From Fasciola hepatica (lineage: Eukaryota > Platyhelminthes > Trematoda > Plagiorchiida > Fasciolidae), in the NCBI GenBank assembly GCA_948099385.1, contig CANUEZ040000183.1, positions 2,852,001 to 2,916,000 of the forward strand: a stretch of DNA of 64,000 nucleotides, given 5' to 3'. The first letter of the stretch is position 1. Every line of letters begins with the position of its first letter. This document shows positions 24,794 to 38,854 of the stretch, piece by piece. A program made the translations under genes and the position numbers. The notes under the pieces are model-generated. The model had not been told where the DNA came from. It saw nothing but the letters and a program-made list of their open reading frames with translations, and ran no database searches.

Positions 24794-27474
24794 GTAAGTA
24801 TGAGGTTGTAAGTAACCTATTGACACGGCATAAGAATCGTTTATAGCTAGAATTTGAAAATAGATCACAACTATATCGAATAAAGTACCAAAGCTCCGTA
24901 GATTGTTTGTAGCATATCGATATAACTGGGAGCTGCTTATTGTCTTATCAAATCGTGATTCCTCACACGTGCATATAGCTTACGTATTATCTTAGAGCTT
25001 AGGTTCGGGAGGCTTCGAGCAAGATGTTTAGATCTGAAACTTACGTTTAACGATCTAAACGCTCCACGTTCAGGTTCTTTGAAGCTAAGCTTCCATCACA
25101 GCAACATACTCCCTTTGCAAACGGAAAGGGAATGGACTGAGCTGATGAAGATTAATAGAACATTTGACATACTGATTCCATTCAGTTGGTTTATTTATCT
25201 GCGATGTGGCCCGCACTACAACGAGGATCACAGAGTAGTATTTTCACTGTTCTCCATGAATTATGTTGAAATTCACATCATTCCATTTATTCTCATGTTT
25301 TGCACAACCATATTTCATATCCGCGTTGCTTATTCAAATGATTCTACCATCAGTGATGGTTTGAAAACATATCAATAGGTCAGGCAGTAATTTCTAAAGT
25401 GGATTCACATGTCCCAGAGAAGATATCTTCGAGAAGATAAATTTTGTGGTGCCTTTTTAATTCGAAAATGAATCAGTGCAGTGCTTGGGGCAGCCAGTGA
25501 TTGGGCGATGAAACACTAGTAGTCTACTTTAATGTCTTCCACCCATTTAATATATTGTTCTTTTGAGAGTTAATTTTGTAAGTCTGTGGAGACTAGATTG
25601 CTGAGCATTCCGAAGTTGCCATCATCTGAATCGTGTAGAAGAGCTTTCCTAAAATACTCCTTGATTACTTTCCAGTATTTTATCGACGAGGCTTATACAC
25701 TTATTTACATGGCTTTTGAAATCGCGAAACTGGTCACAGTATCGAGGGCGATCACCGATCTCATTGTTCTGTAACAGGGGGTATGCCCTGAGCAGCAGTT
25801 GAAGGTAACTGGTTTTTTTCCAGGGCGGGGGTCAAAAATCTAGTTCGGCGAATAATGTGGAGTGAGGTGAGACCAGAGTCTGAGGCGGAATTTCACCCTG
25901 GGGTTCATCCGTTCACTGATGAAGATGCTCCCACATTCATGCATTTGCAGCCAGTTGGTCCACCATTTATCCGGTAGTGTCCCTGTTAAAATTTACCTCC
26001 AGCATCCACACAACTTAAATCTAGTCCAGTCGGCTAGATAGATAGATAGACACAAACATGCACTCACACCGCTATGTGCACACACGTTTTATGAGAAGAA
26101 TAAAACACCGAAATGTAATCGTGCAGACTACTTCGTGTGGCAAAGGGAAAGCGTCAGTCGATAGGTAGTCATGGCACAAGTCCGCCGAGAAGACTGAAAT
26201 TAATCAGATCGCAATACTGCAACTGACGTGATTACACCCAGTATATCAACCATTAGTGACTTTCGGTTGCTGTCGATGTGAGGGGCCCACACACCATATG
26301 CCGACATGATGTTTCGTTGTCACCGCATGACACTGGACAATCCAGCGTACTGAAGACATAAGAGTATGCTTAAAACCGCTGCGAGAAGGGCATACAGTTT
26401 CGCGAATTCATGGAGGTACAAGGGACTTCTGTAAAATTACCAAAAGAATTAAACGGCCCTAGCAGGAGATCAAGACAACTCAATCGTGTAGGCTCAGACT
26501 CAGTGTGGTTAGACGAACCAACGACATTTGCAACGAAAGTAACCAGCCCCACAACTCACGCAACCAGCCCTGGCTCATAACCCACCAAGGAAGTTGATGC
26601 TGCTCCGCAATGAGGACATTCGTCCAAGATCCCAAACACAATTTACCCCACCACGTGGATCTAAAATAATGGAGGTGGGAGTTTTACTGTGTGGTTTCAT
26701 TATCCCACCTGCTCAAACCGTTCCATTTACCCATAAACACACGAGTAGGTATTCGTGCCTTCATGAATGCAAATATCAATCATTCGTGAGTCGCTTTGGT
26801 TGCATCATGTCTGACAGCGTTTGATTTGTCATGTCATTACAGTCAATCTCCTGCTATGTTGCACCCCTTGGGTTTCCGTAAAAATTGGTACAAACCAGGA
26901 ACTGCGACGGACCGTGCTTGTAAGCTGTTTGTATTTAGAATAAGAGTGAAGAATTGCGGAAGATGTTCGAGACAACATGGTCTGGAACAATGAATGTTAA
27001 CTAACTATTGTAACTAGGTCTATATGAGGGTATGTGCTGACTCATGGCCCAAAACCAGCCATTTCCCGTCAGCAATCGGCACGTCAGCGCTTGCCCGGAA
27101 TCCAGATCAGTGTTTCTGCCAGCGGATGCGCAAGTGACATTTAGTGGATCGATAAGACACGAACGAAGCCCCGTCAAATGGTAGCTGATCATGTTGCCAA
27201 TGAACCAATCCGAAGACAGGCTACTTAATGTCAGCATGAACCAGTTTGCTTTGTGTTGCAACGATTGGTGTCAGTGATTGTTTCTTCCTATGTAAACGAT
27301 ATGTTTCTTAGTAATAAGATGAGATGATTCGTGGGCGGAATAGACTTCTCCCTAGATTTGGTGGGACTGAACGAAACAGTATATTCTTCCTATCATGAAC
27401 TTTTACTTTATGCGGGTTTTATCCTGAACTGCCGATATTTTCATGTATTAGCTAGGATTCACGTAAGCTGGCAC
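24794..27474 (+). repeat. Left arm of large inverted repeat (2,681 bp)
   Basis: This arm is the reverse complement of 30939-33619. Equal lengths and a constant coordinate sum (58413) show there are no net indels, and every stretch I compared was identical. The outer boundary is sharp: g at 24794 matches c at 33619, and the next bases differ. The inner boundary is at GCAC (27471-27474). Inside are a TAGA tetranucleotide run (about 26034-26050) and a 342-bp segment (27026-27367) that recurs at 44.1 kb. The arm encodes several 60-99-codon frames of unknown meaning, mirrored in the other arm. No transposase, RT or integrase motif was found. Confidence 0.97.
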
Positions 27475-28780
27475 AGAAGGAGATTTCCCGCAACAAAAAA
27501 CATGTCGGTTCGAACCACTTAGTAAAAAATGCCTTCGGGATAGCATTGCTCTGCGAGGCATTTCATTCTTGAATAGTTCTGCATTCAATCCTCGAAATAT
27601 GCAGTCTGGCGCAAAATTAGTTGGCCACGCGAAGGGAAATTTTCAGAAAAATTCAAATGTAAACCCTCGAACGTCTTGTCATACACGTTCAAACACTTGT
27701 GCACCCTTTTGAAATGGTTCAGGGGTATTCTCACAATCCTGTTTTGGTGTGTCCGGAAGCTATTGAGATGTTTTCCTCAGGCTTTTGCAACTCGAACATC
27801 GAATGCATTCTATTTACCTTGCAATTCCGTTTTCACGTGAATCTTGGACCCATCCAAATCACCTGCTGTTCTTTAGCACGCCGGTAAAGGTCCCCGTTAA
27901 AACACTTCGTGACTTGGACACCAAGATCTGCGTTGAAGAATGTTGATTTAACGTATTCAGCTGATTATTCTATCTGATTGCTTGGTTACTGTCATCATAT
28001 GTCATTGAATTGAACTCCCGTTACCCATTGCCTTCAACACAAGCTTTATTCAGTCAGTGGACAGCACCATGTGCATCACCCTCCTAGGAATTCATCAACT
28101 CAATGCGATGTTACATCTCCGAGGAACAATGTTTGGGCCATGCATCGATATATAAAAAAGTGAGAGAGTAATATGAGGTGTAACCTACTGCTGGGACACT
28201 GTCCAAGTTCATCTCTCCCGTCATCACACAAACGGTTGATTTAGGCTCGTTGAAAAGTAAAAAGCTCTTGGAAAATGTGATGTTCCACAAGTGCAAGATG
28301 GCAGGAAATTGACTGTGTTTGTCACATCGACACTCAGCCTTCCACAGTGATTATGAGCGCCACAGAACCTCAGATAAAGTTGATCCTGCAAGTTGCCGTG
28401 GTTTTAGAGGAAAACTACGGTAGCTCTAACATGAATCTAGATGTCATTACGAATATAGGCGCTATCCACCTCTAATCAATCCCAAAATGCGAGAGCTATA
28501 CGTAAGCAGCTCATGCGGCAACAGTGCCGCTGCATCTATTCTTGAAGACTTGAATGCTCGAGACGATTTGTCGCCGCGGTTTGCTTGTCTATTTGATCAC
28601 TTCCAATAGTAGGCGAGTGGAATAAAATAACTCATCATGTGGTCACAGAGCTGAAATCACTGTTGAATACCATAGACACATTGTATGCCTGTTTTATCCT
28701 TGTTAGGAATCATCAGCAGTGCACATCCACCAAGTCCCTAAATGGGAATGATAGATCATATTATGTAAAATCAGAAACTA

Positions 28781-28799
28781 ACAATAATAATAATAATAT
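28781..28799. repeat. (AAT)n microsatellite
   Basis: A run of about six AAT units. Confidence 0.9.
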
Positions 28800-30294
28800 G
28801 ATTGATCATTTTTTGTCCAAACTGTACTGTGGCTGATTTGTTAGGATAAACACAATTCGTGACTCACTGAAGTTTAGGCAATTAGATGTCCAAATTATTT
28901 ATGTGGTTCACCTTGAGAATTTTCAGTTATCATGAGTCAGCTGTTGTAGATTTGTAAACTAGACCGGCCTGCTTTCATTCAAGGGTAACATTTGTGACAC
29001 GACCAGGTTGTGCAACCTTAATTTGTCAAACATTCCTGGAAGTAATTATATCAGTTTTTTGGAACCTATGAACACATTGAAGGCCATCATTTTGAAGAAC
29101 ATCTTTTACCTACATTCGTTTCTGAGTAGGCACCAGCATCGATGAGCAGTTCATGTTCTTTGGCGGAACTGACAGTTATTTTGACTGAACTGAGATGAAT
29201 AACCGTAGTTTATGCACTAAGGATTGCAAGAAATTTACCGATCGAGAAATAATGTTCATGGAAAACACTCAAAATGATTTGTCACGATCACTCACGGGAT
29301 TTTTCACTGATCGAAGCCTTGTAATTGATTTATTCATGAAATGTATTGCGGATTTGTTTAAACCAGTTCACTGGGTGATGCTCTTAAACGTGCTGCCGAG
29401 TTCTGAATTCAACGTACGGATCAGTATGGTTCACTTCGGTTTCATGGTACATTCGACATATTTTTGTCAGAGAATTTAAAAAATATAGGACAATGAATAA
29501 ACCGGTTGTTTGTGCTTCCGATATCGTTCAAAGGCATCTGATTACCTAATCCAATCAATGAATGCAGAGTTATGAAGATGGTAATCGTCTTGGTTAAAGT
29601 TTTTAACACATGTCAGCTGAAAACTATAATGTTGGAAGAATACAAAAAATAGATCGGCTGGGTTGTGCCTAAAGTTATGTTATTTTGTTCGTCTCGAAAA
29701 TCCAAGTCTCAATATGTGACCCTCTGCGAACAGTCTACAGACTTCTGCAAATGACCCGAATTTGTGGAATACCAATTATCTGATAAAAATGCATTGATCA
29801 TTTTCTAATTTTCCGAGAATAGTGAAACAAATAGAACATTGTGAATGAGAATTATCTGAGATAGAAGTGCATTCAACTGGGCTAAAATTTGTAGTTATCG
29901 TTCAAATTAGTTTATATATGATATTTTGGTACATGTGAAAAAGGGCATGTCTAAAATGACTCGTACTGCACTAAACATTCAAATATTCTTACGCACGAAT
30001 GATTTTATTTGAATGAGCATGATATACGACGTTCAACGAAAAACCTTCATCCCTGATCTTATTCGTTTGATAAATTTGGGGCATTTTGAATTTTCCCCTA
30101 ATATCTCTGTCCATTTTGGATTAAAAAATCCCTCTAAAAACGATTTACTGAGAACCTACAATTTTCTGGATGGATGACATAAGTTACAGCAAACGGAGAT
30201 TATTGTAAAGTCTACGAATGAGCCCTACGAAATATAGCGCCTTCAGACGTTTTTTTATCAAAAACACATTTGTATGAGTGGTAGGCGTTTAGAG

Positions 30295-30480
30295 CTGTAC
30301 AATGCCCATCTCACTTTTGGAAAATATGGAATGGTTGTCCTTTTTTCAACATCACTAAGATTCGTACGCAGTGCACTACCATCAAGCCCGCACCGCGGGT
30401 CGAACCGGAGGTGAACGATTGTTAGCCGAATATCCAGCCACCAGACTATCTGGGCGGGTTCTAAACCGTCTGTCGAAAAG
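30295..30480 (-). mobile_element. SINE relic with lost hammerhead core (copy 2)
   Basis: On the minus strand CTGGTGGCTGGATATTCGGC (A-box-like) is followed by a good B box, GGTTCGACCC, then GCGGTGCGGGCTTGATGGTA and GTGCACTGC. The hammerhead core that should follow is mutated (GTACGAATC in place of CUGANGA). The tail (GGACAACCATTCCATATTTT) still resembles the tails of the other copies. It lies inside the inverted-repeat spacer. Confidence 0.5.
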
Positions 30481-30938
30481 ATACACTGGTATAGTATCGA
30501 CGCACTGTGCAATTTTAATTGAAAATTTACCAAAAGAACCGGAACAACCAGGAATACGAGCAATGAATTCAGGTGAAAAACAAGCAAGTAGATGAACCAC
30601 AACTAGGAATATAATTGGTCTATTATTAATCTTATTCGATGTGAGTCAAAACTACTCTTGTTTTGAGGTGGAATTGGAGGAGACCATTGTACATTTCTCA
30701 AGTATTCCAACTTGTAGCCGGTAACGTCTGGCACTACGACATTCAAATATTTGGTCAAATCATTCTGTTCGTCCGCAGCTAGTGCGTCGAATCTGAGATG
30801 TCCAATATCTTGAAGAGACGCTTATCTTGATATATCAGGTTCACCTTCTGAGGTTTTCCATACCCATTCGTTTTTTCACTAACTCAAAGCATACCCTCAA
30901 TCCAATCATAACATTTTACAAACTTTCTCATAGTTCTA

Positions 30939-33619
30939 GTGCCAGCTTACGTGAATCCTAGCTAATACATGAAAATATCGGCAGTTCAGGATAAAACCCG
31001 CATAAAGTAAAAGTTCATGATAGGAAGAATATACTGTTTCGTTCAGTCCCACCAAATCTAGGGAGAAGTCTATTCCGCCCACGAATCATCTCATCTTATT
31101 ACTAAGAAACATATCGTTTACATAGGAAGAAACAATCACTGACACCAATCGTTGCAACACAAAGCAAACTGGTTCATGCTGACATTAAGTAGCCTGTCTT
31201 CGGATTGGTTCATTGGCAACATGATCAGCTACCATTTGACGGGGCTTCGTTCGTGTCTTATCGATCCACTAAATGTCACTTGCGCATCCGCTGGCAGAAA
31301 CACTGATCTGGATTCCGGGCAAGCGCTGACGTGCCGATTGCTGACGGGAAATGGCTGGTTTTGGGCCATGAGTCAGCACATACCCTCATATAGACCTAGT
31401 TACAATAGTTAGTTAACATTCATTGTTCCAGACCATGTTGTCTCGAACATCTTCCGCAATTCTTCACTCTTATTCTAAATACAAACAGCTTACAAGCACG
31501 GTCCGTCGCAGTTCCTGGTTTGTACCAATTTTTACGGAAACCCAAGGGGTGCAACATAGCAGGAGATTGACTGTAATGACATGACAAATCAAACGCTGTC
31601 AGACATGATGCAACCAAAGCGACTCACGAATGATTGATATTTGCATTCATGAAGGCACGAATACCTACTCGTGTGTTTATGGGTAAATGGAACGGTTTGA
31701 GCAGGTGGGATAATGAAACCACACAGTAAAACTCCCACCTCCATTATTTTAGATCCACGTGGTGGGGTAAATTGTGTTTGGGATCTTGGACGAATGTCCT
31801 CATTGCGGAGCAGCATCAACTTCCTTGGTGGGTTATGAGCCAGGGCTGGTTGCGTGAGTTGTGGGGCTGGTTACTTTCGTTGCAAATGTCGTTGGTTCGT
31901 CTAACCACACTGAGTCTGAGCCTACACGATTGAGTTGTCTTGATCTCCTGCTAGGGCCGTTTAATTCTTTTGGTAATTTTACAGAAGTCCCTTGTACCTC
32001 CATGAATTCGCGAAACTGTATGCCCTTCTCGCAGCGGTTTTAAGCATACTCTTATGTCTTCAGTACGCTGGATTGTCCAGTGTCATGCGGTGACAACGAA
32101 ACATCATGTCGGCATATGGTGTGTGGGCCCCTCACATCGACAGCAACCGAAAGTCACTAATGGTTGATATACTGGGTGTAATCACGTCAGTTGCAGTATT
32201 GCGATCTGATTAATTTCAGTCTTCTCGGCGGACTTGTGCCATGACTACCTATCGACTGACGCTTTCCCTTTGCCACACGAAGTAGTCTGCACGATTACAT
32301 TTCGGTGTTTTATTCTTCTCATAAAACGTGTGTGCACATAGCGGTGTGAGTGCATGTTTGTGTCTATCTATCTATCTAGCCGACTGGACTAGATTTAAGT
32401 TGTGTGGATGCTGGAGGTAAATTTTAACAGGGACACTACCGGATAAATGGTGGACCAACTGGCTGCAAATGCATGAATGTGGGAGCATCTTCATCAGTGA
32501 ACGGATGAACCCCAGGGTGAAATTCCGCCTCAGACTCTGGTCTCACCTCACTCCACATTATTCGCCGAACTAGATTTTTGACCCCCGCCCTGGAAAAAAA
32601 CCAGTTACCTTCAACTGCTGCTCAGGGCATACCCCCTGTTACAGAACAATGAGATCGGTGATCGCCCTCGATACTGTGACCAGTTTCGCGATTTCAAAAG
32701 CCATGTAAATAAGTGTATAAGCCTCGTCGATAAAATACTGGAAAGTAATCAAGGAGTATTTTAGGAAAGCTCTTCTACACGATTCAGATGATGGCAACTT
32801 CGGAATGCTCAGCAATCTAGTCTCCACAGACTTACAAAATTAACTCTCAAAAGAACAATATATTAAATGGGTGGAAGACATTAAAGTAGACTACTAGTGT
32901 TTCATCGCCCAATCACTGGCTGCCCCAAGCACTGCACTGATTCATTTTCGAATTAAAAAGGCACCACAAAATTTATCTTCTCGAAGATATCTTCTCTGGG
33001 ACATGTGAATCCACTTTAGAAATTACTGCCTGACCTATTGATATGTTTTCAAACCATCACTGATGGTAGAATCATTTGAATAAGCAACGCGGATATGAAA
33101 TATGGTTGTGCAAAACATGAGAATAAATGGAATGATGTGGATTTCAACATAATTCATGGAGAACAGTGAAAATACTACTCTGTGATCCTCGTTGTAGTGC
33201 GGGCCACATCGCAGATAAATAAACCAACTGAATGGAATCAGTATGTCAAATGTTCTATTAATCTTCATCAGCTCAGTCCATTCCCTTTCCGTTTGCAAAG
33301 GGAGTATGTTGCTGTGATGGAAGCTTAGCTTCAAAGAACCTGAACGTGGAGCGTTTAGATCGTTAAACGTAAGTTTCAGATCTAAACATCTTGCTCGAAG
33401 CCTCCCGAACCTAAGCTCTAAGATAATACGTAAGCTATATGCACGTGTGAGGAATCACGATTTGATAAGACAATAAGCAGCTCCCAGTTATATCGATATG
33501 CTACAAACAATCTACGGAGCTTTGGTACTTTATTCGATATAGTTGTGATCTATTTTCAAATTCTAGCTATAAACGATTCTTATGCCGTGTCAATAGGTTA
33601 CTTACAACCTCATACTTAC
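30939..33619 (-). repeat. Right arm of large inverted repeat (2,681 bp)
   Basis: This is the exact-length reverse complement of 24794-27474. The inner boundary is at GTGC (30939-30942) and the outer boundary at 33619. Segment 31046-31387 is shared with the dispersed copy at 44101-44442 at about 94% identity. No coding function is recognised. Confidence 0.97.
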
Positions 33620-33774
33620 GTTTATCTTATGCTTCCATCCGGGAAGATAACGATCATGTCAGTCGGTCAATGTGCGTTTGAATGTTTCTGAGTCTTCAGA
33701 CCGTGTACCGGAGGAGCTATTTAGCATGTGGTATTGACAACGAAAAAGCTGGGGTCCACAGTCGATCCAGTTTG

Positions 33775-33900
33775 TCTCACGGTGAGGAGAGTAAATCACC
33801 ATTTTGAACCTCTGGTTCGAATTTTAATTAGGGCACGGTGTATACTACTTTGTGGTCTCAAACCAGTTCTCGGAACAAGAATTCTTCTTCAGTATGCTAT
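33775..33900 (+). mobile_element. Decayed SINE relic (copy 3)
   Basis: The B-box-like CTGGTTCGAATTTT is followed by AGGGCACGGTGTATACTACT. This corresponds position by position to the GCGGTGCGGG...GTGCACTGC segment of copy 2. The hammerhead core is no longer recognisable. It lies only about 155 bp outside the right arm of the large inverted repeat. Confidence 0.35.
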
Positions 33901-36900
33901 CAATAAACAGACAGCTAAAATAAGATCTCCGGTATCCTCAGTCAAACGTTTTTTAGGAAACGCGTTCACTTAGGATAATTCCCATACCCGGGTGTGCTGA
34001 ATGAGATTTAGGCCTTTAAATTTGATTGCTTGATTCTTTCTGGCTCTTCAAAACAGTTGCTGGCATATGGTTGGTCGAATTTTTTCTATTTTGTCACGGA
34101 AAAATTTGACACCGATTTTACTTCACCGGCTTCGGCCTTGTCGTCAAGCTGTACACCTTAACTCAGTTGTTTGAGCTAGACTTCATTTATTTGCATTCAC
34201 AATAATTTGTTTGAAATTACTGATCAGCACAGTGATTCCTGTGTAACCCTACCCCACAACATACTGCAGGACCATGTTCCTCAGTTACATGGAGACTTAT
34301 GAATCGGTTGCTCCCATCAGTTCACTTGTTTTGCATTCCGAAAACTAACCCCAAGAATAAATGTGCACAGACACTCACTATACCTTATCTGGCTGTATAT
34401 CAGATCCGTTGGAAGATGATAAATGCTCGGTAATTGCATAACTCTCCAGTTGATTTCATCTCATTTTACTCTATCCTCCTCTTACACTAATTTATCATAA
34501 CTCGTTTTAGTTCTGCGTTACATAATCAGATCAAAAATACCAACTCATTACGCGTACTTTGAAGTCACTTAAACTGGTATCTAGACTAAATGTTCAGTTG
34601 GACTATTACGATAGGAGAATTCCTTCATCTAGTTAGATGTCGAATGATGAATGCGAGGAGTGAAGCCCCAAGTTCAAATTACCATACAACCAGTGATCCC
34701 AGTCAGTCTATGCATCCCGAATAAACGAACTAAGGAGATTACTACCAATCCCTGTTTGATGCCTTCTTAAAGTATTTCCAAAGAAACAAATGCAGGGAAG
34801 CTAATTCAATCCATACAAATGGGCGAACGTCTGTTTCTGAAAAAGGAATCTAAAGAAAAAAATACAAAAGCAAACCATAAGCAGATCAGCGATATCGATT
34901 TTGCTGAATAATAACATATTTTGGAGAACCTACCTGAATTTTCTCACTTGAACGTTGCCGCTGTCAACCGCAATATAAACGGTGACTTTCTGTCTACCAG
35001 TCAGTTGCCCTACCAGCCGATAGCGGTGTGACCAATAGAAACATTTTTCCATAACCTATCAAAATGAGGATAAATACAAATATACCACTTACCAGCTGAC
35101 GCGCCTGTACCTCATGAGTAATCACGTTCAGAAAATAGAAAAACGTATCGGGGGCAAACAGTTGTTCTCAGTTAATGCTTCACTAGCATGTGAAAATCAC
35201 ATTGGAAAAGGGGGGTTTTCAAAGGGTCCACGGTCATTCGGATCAGAAAAAAGGATTATGTGGAAGGTATTGGAATCAGGCGGATGCATTGGTCAGTTGG
35301 AAATAGAAATTTGGTTCGAAAACGTTTCGTTTCAAATACGCAATACAGTGAGTATGTCATTAGTTCAATTTCCACGATTAAAATCCAATCTTGGGCACTG
35401 TTACAACCCATACCGTAAATACACCCAGTGAAACTAACCACCAGTAACTGAAAGGTAGCTAAAATAATTGAAAGAAGTAGACCGGCCCAAGTACATCTTC
35501 TTGAGAAGACCTGAGAACAGTTCCGGGGTGGTGATCATGAATGAAACTGACTGAAGCAGATAACTACGTGATCTGCTCGAAGAAAGAAAGTAAGTTCACA
35601 CATTCCCCAGGATAACGAAGACAGACGGCGCATATTGCTAGAAGTGATTCTTCGAAAGCAGCTCTTGACTAACCGATTAAGTAACTTTCGCAGAACCTCT
35701 TTGTGAGTGTTAAAATCGATTGCTCGTCCCTGCAATCTGCTCATATATGAAATAAGAACAGGGTTTTCATCATATTGAGTTTTCGAAAAAGGTCACGTCT
35801 TTCAGAATAACGGTGTGAAATCCTTTAAGGAGTCGATCAGAATAATTTTGAGGTGTCTCCAATCTCTTCTCGTCTGTCTCTGGACCAGGTGTTCCTGGAA
35901 TATATGTTAACGTCTTTCACCATTCGGTACTGTATTTCCTATCTGACTCGAATCGCCGTTGTCACACGGCTAGCATGCTCAAACCACATTGATACACAGA
36001 CAATTACAACCAGACATGTACAAGAACACTCACACACACACACACAAATAACGTGACGATTTACGGGCCCTCTGTTTCCCGCTCAATCCGTTTTCCGCGT
36101 ACCCGAAATTCCTCAGGTGATTGCTTCCCTCCATGAGAAACCTATCAGTGTCATTTTTGCTCTCCATGAATGCAAAAACTTGTATTCAAGGTAAACAAAT
36201 TTTCCAAAGAATCTATCGTTGGCACGGGGAAATTGAACCTTAAATTTTGGGAATTCCAAGTGCGTTTTTCGCATCTGAAAGCCCAACACCGAAAGCCGGA
36301 AACGAACCGGTCAGAAGCTCTACCAACTGAAGTATCGCTCTACGTCTAACTGGCTTTGAATAACGTTAGTAAGTATTCAGTGGTGCGTGAACCACAATTC
36401 CAGTGATACACCGCAGCTATCTTGGTTTTTACCACTAGCCTAGCTTCCTCGGCCAATTATCAATGGGACGAACAGTACACGGCTGAACATAATCCAGTGA
36501 GAGATGAAATATATTCATAGAATATACTGTTGACACGAGAAGCCTGAATCCTAAATAATAGAAAACACATTTTATTTGGCTGCATGTGATCTCATTTTTT
36601 CGTATTTTTGACATGGCTGTGAGCCGTCTTTGTTTAGAGCACCAAAATAAACGGTATTTTTCTGTTGACTAACACTTTGGACAGAGCTCCCGGTACTCTG
36701 TGCCATTTCATTAATTATGCTTCCATTGAAAGACGCGCCTTCGTTTGAAAGTGAATTGAACGATTGCTATAATCGAGAAACTTCATGATTCCTTATCGTG
36801 TTCTTTGCGTTCTATCTGGGACTTAACACGTGTTTCTATCATTCGGTTAGTGAAGCAAAGTCAATCACCAAATTCTCCCACGCGGAATTGAAAGAGAGGT

Positions 36901-38224
36901 CCAGTGGACTGATTGGGGTTGGTCGTGCAACGGATCACAATTGCATATTTCACAAACATGATACCAAATTGCGCAGGTGTCAAATAGACGTACAGAAAGA
37001 ACTATGGAGAAGATAAGATACTTTGAGTGGTTCGAAGTGTGGCGGAGTTTCTACCCTTAAATGGTGTAAATTGGTGTAGACTTGATGAATCAATGGACAG
37101 TAAGTGGACATCTTTTGGCTAACTTCCGCCGTTAATCAGGATCTTTAATAATTGGAATCCATCTACATAGTCGGATGCATCACTTTGGTGGAATAAACAT
37201 GCATTGATCTTCATACACTGGTTATTTAGTGACAAGAAAACGGAATCGGTGAGGGGAAAAGATTGCTTCTAGTGCCGGAAGTGGACCACGATAGGCAAAC
37301 TTGTTGAGGTAAAACATAATAAACCGTGATACAGTCCATGGAGTACTAGTTTTCAAACATTTCAGTGGCAACCAAAGTGAATGCTTCTGGTCAAAACCTA
37401 TCCTTGCGTTACCTGGGTACCAGCATGATGTCGACCGCTTTACAGCGATCAGAAATTCTCATACGCGTTTAGCGTCGAGTACAGAGTTTGAAAAATATAA
37501 CAGACAATGGGCCAAACATTCGTCTAGCACAACCAGTTATTGCCAGTTTTGGGCTTTATGCTTCACTAGGGTGAAGTTGAAACCGTTCTGCGTATAAACT
37601 GAGTGGATCTAATGAATTACTGGCAGATTCCAAACGGCATCTATCGTCACAGCATGAGATTGAGGCTATGCTCGTAACGGTGATTCGTGTTCAACCGAGT
37701 TCTTCAATATGCATCACTGATAACAGTTTGTTCGTGTTCTCGCCGCTTAACTTCGTGAGTGCATTCCAGATTTTTGCAATGGCTTTAATTTGTCCTCAAT
37801 ATCCGTCCATATTGAAAAATAATATGGAGTAGTTCAGCTTTGACTGATCTGGTTAGGACTCTGACAAGGGGGTACTTTTTGATTTGTTTCAAAACGGTGG
37901 ATGAATTGGTATAAGTGTTGATACATACAATTTATGTTGGATGACTGAATAATAATGAGTACCTTTTAAGCAATCACACCCACGATTACCTTGGGGCTGA
38001 CTGGACTGTACCAGCGTTGGTAATCAGTCGGTCCACAGTACTGCATGAAATGCTAATGGATATTCTTGTCACACGTTTTTTGTTATATGCTTGCGCATGA
38101 GTACAGTGCTATGGGCGTTTGTCCAATAGCCACGAAGGCCCACTGCACTAATGGGGAGAACCAGCAGTCAGATCCTGACACTTGGAGTGGAGAACCACAT
38201 AAGGTCCACATGACAGTAAAAGGT
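33901..38224. other. Long unassigned stretch
   Basis: No recognisable gene. ORFs at 35114-35431 and 36798-37016 have no identifiable domain. A segment near 34.62-34.72 kb (TAGTTAGATGTCGAATGATG, then AAGTTCAAATTACC) may be a very old SINE head. Confidence 0.45.
36030..36046. repeat. (CA)n microsatellite
   Basis: A short CA run, about eight units. Confidence 0.9.
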
Positions 38225-38854
38225 TTAATAACTGTGTGATCTGAGCTGTCTACAGGTGAACGATAGGAAACAAAACACAATGGGACAGCCTCCAAAACAC
38301 AGACGTATTTGAGTGTCACGTACGGTTGGAGAGATAACGATACATTTCAGCCGTATACTTGTAGGAGATCGAACATCTGACTTACTGAAAACACCACATA
38401 ATTCGTATTCCTCAACTGAGCGATTAACCACAACAAAGTAAAGATGCTTAGTTTTTTGTATAAAACTGGAACAGAAAATAATATGGAGATTCATTAGCAA
38501 TTTCTCACAACATAGCACACATAGAGCATAAAGTTGAAGGATGACTTTGGAAGACACCGATCTAGTTCGTGGCTTGGTCCCCACCTTCTCATTTCCAGTC
38601 CATGTAAGCAAGTGGGCTGGATATGGCCCAGCCCGAGACAGGGAGCTAACGGAAAGCGGCCTATCCCAAGCTCTTCGCCCTGGAACTTCTAACCTTAAGG
38701 ACAGTAGGACTATATATGAGTCTCGTAGCCCTCTGAAAGCAGGTGACAAATTGTTTAGTTCATACAACCTTCGGGAGAGACTAGATATTCTTGATGCCCA
38801 GTACGCCCTTCCGTTGCAGACACCGGTGAGCTCACCGTTGTACCTCTCATACAC
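38225..38854 (-). other. Longest ORF in the window, probably repeat-derived
   Basis: This is an uninterrupted minus-strand frame of 209 codons. The first 100 or so codons (38550-38854) lie in a GC-richer block and read RISSLSRRLYELNNL and similar Arg/Ser/Leu-rich sequence. The remainder looks like translated AT-rich non-coding DNA. The plus strand is open over the same block (38541-38867). Two opposite open frames in a GC-rich island surrounded by AT-rich DNA suggest a dispersed-repeat 5' region more than a host exon. No domain is recognised. Confidence 0.2.

Larger units (their letters stand above)
27475..30938. other. Spacer between inverted-repeat arms (3,464 bp)
   Basis: Single-copy sequence within this window, without a recognised host gene. 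It holds an (AAT)n run at 28781-28799 and a minus-strand SINE relic near 30.3-30.5 kb. The longest ORF (30258-30602, minus) overlaps the SINE relic and is not treated as a gene. Confidence 0.6.

Noticed and set aside
27001..27261. 86-codon ORF present in both arms as a conserved gene
   Set aside because: Identity follows from the arm duplication, and the 44.1-kb copy breaks the frame.
31328..31355. CTGACG...GGGAAAT in the inverted-repeat arm as another hammerhead
   Set aside because: Lacks the GA after CUGAN and a stem II; not a hammerhead core.
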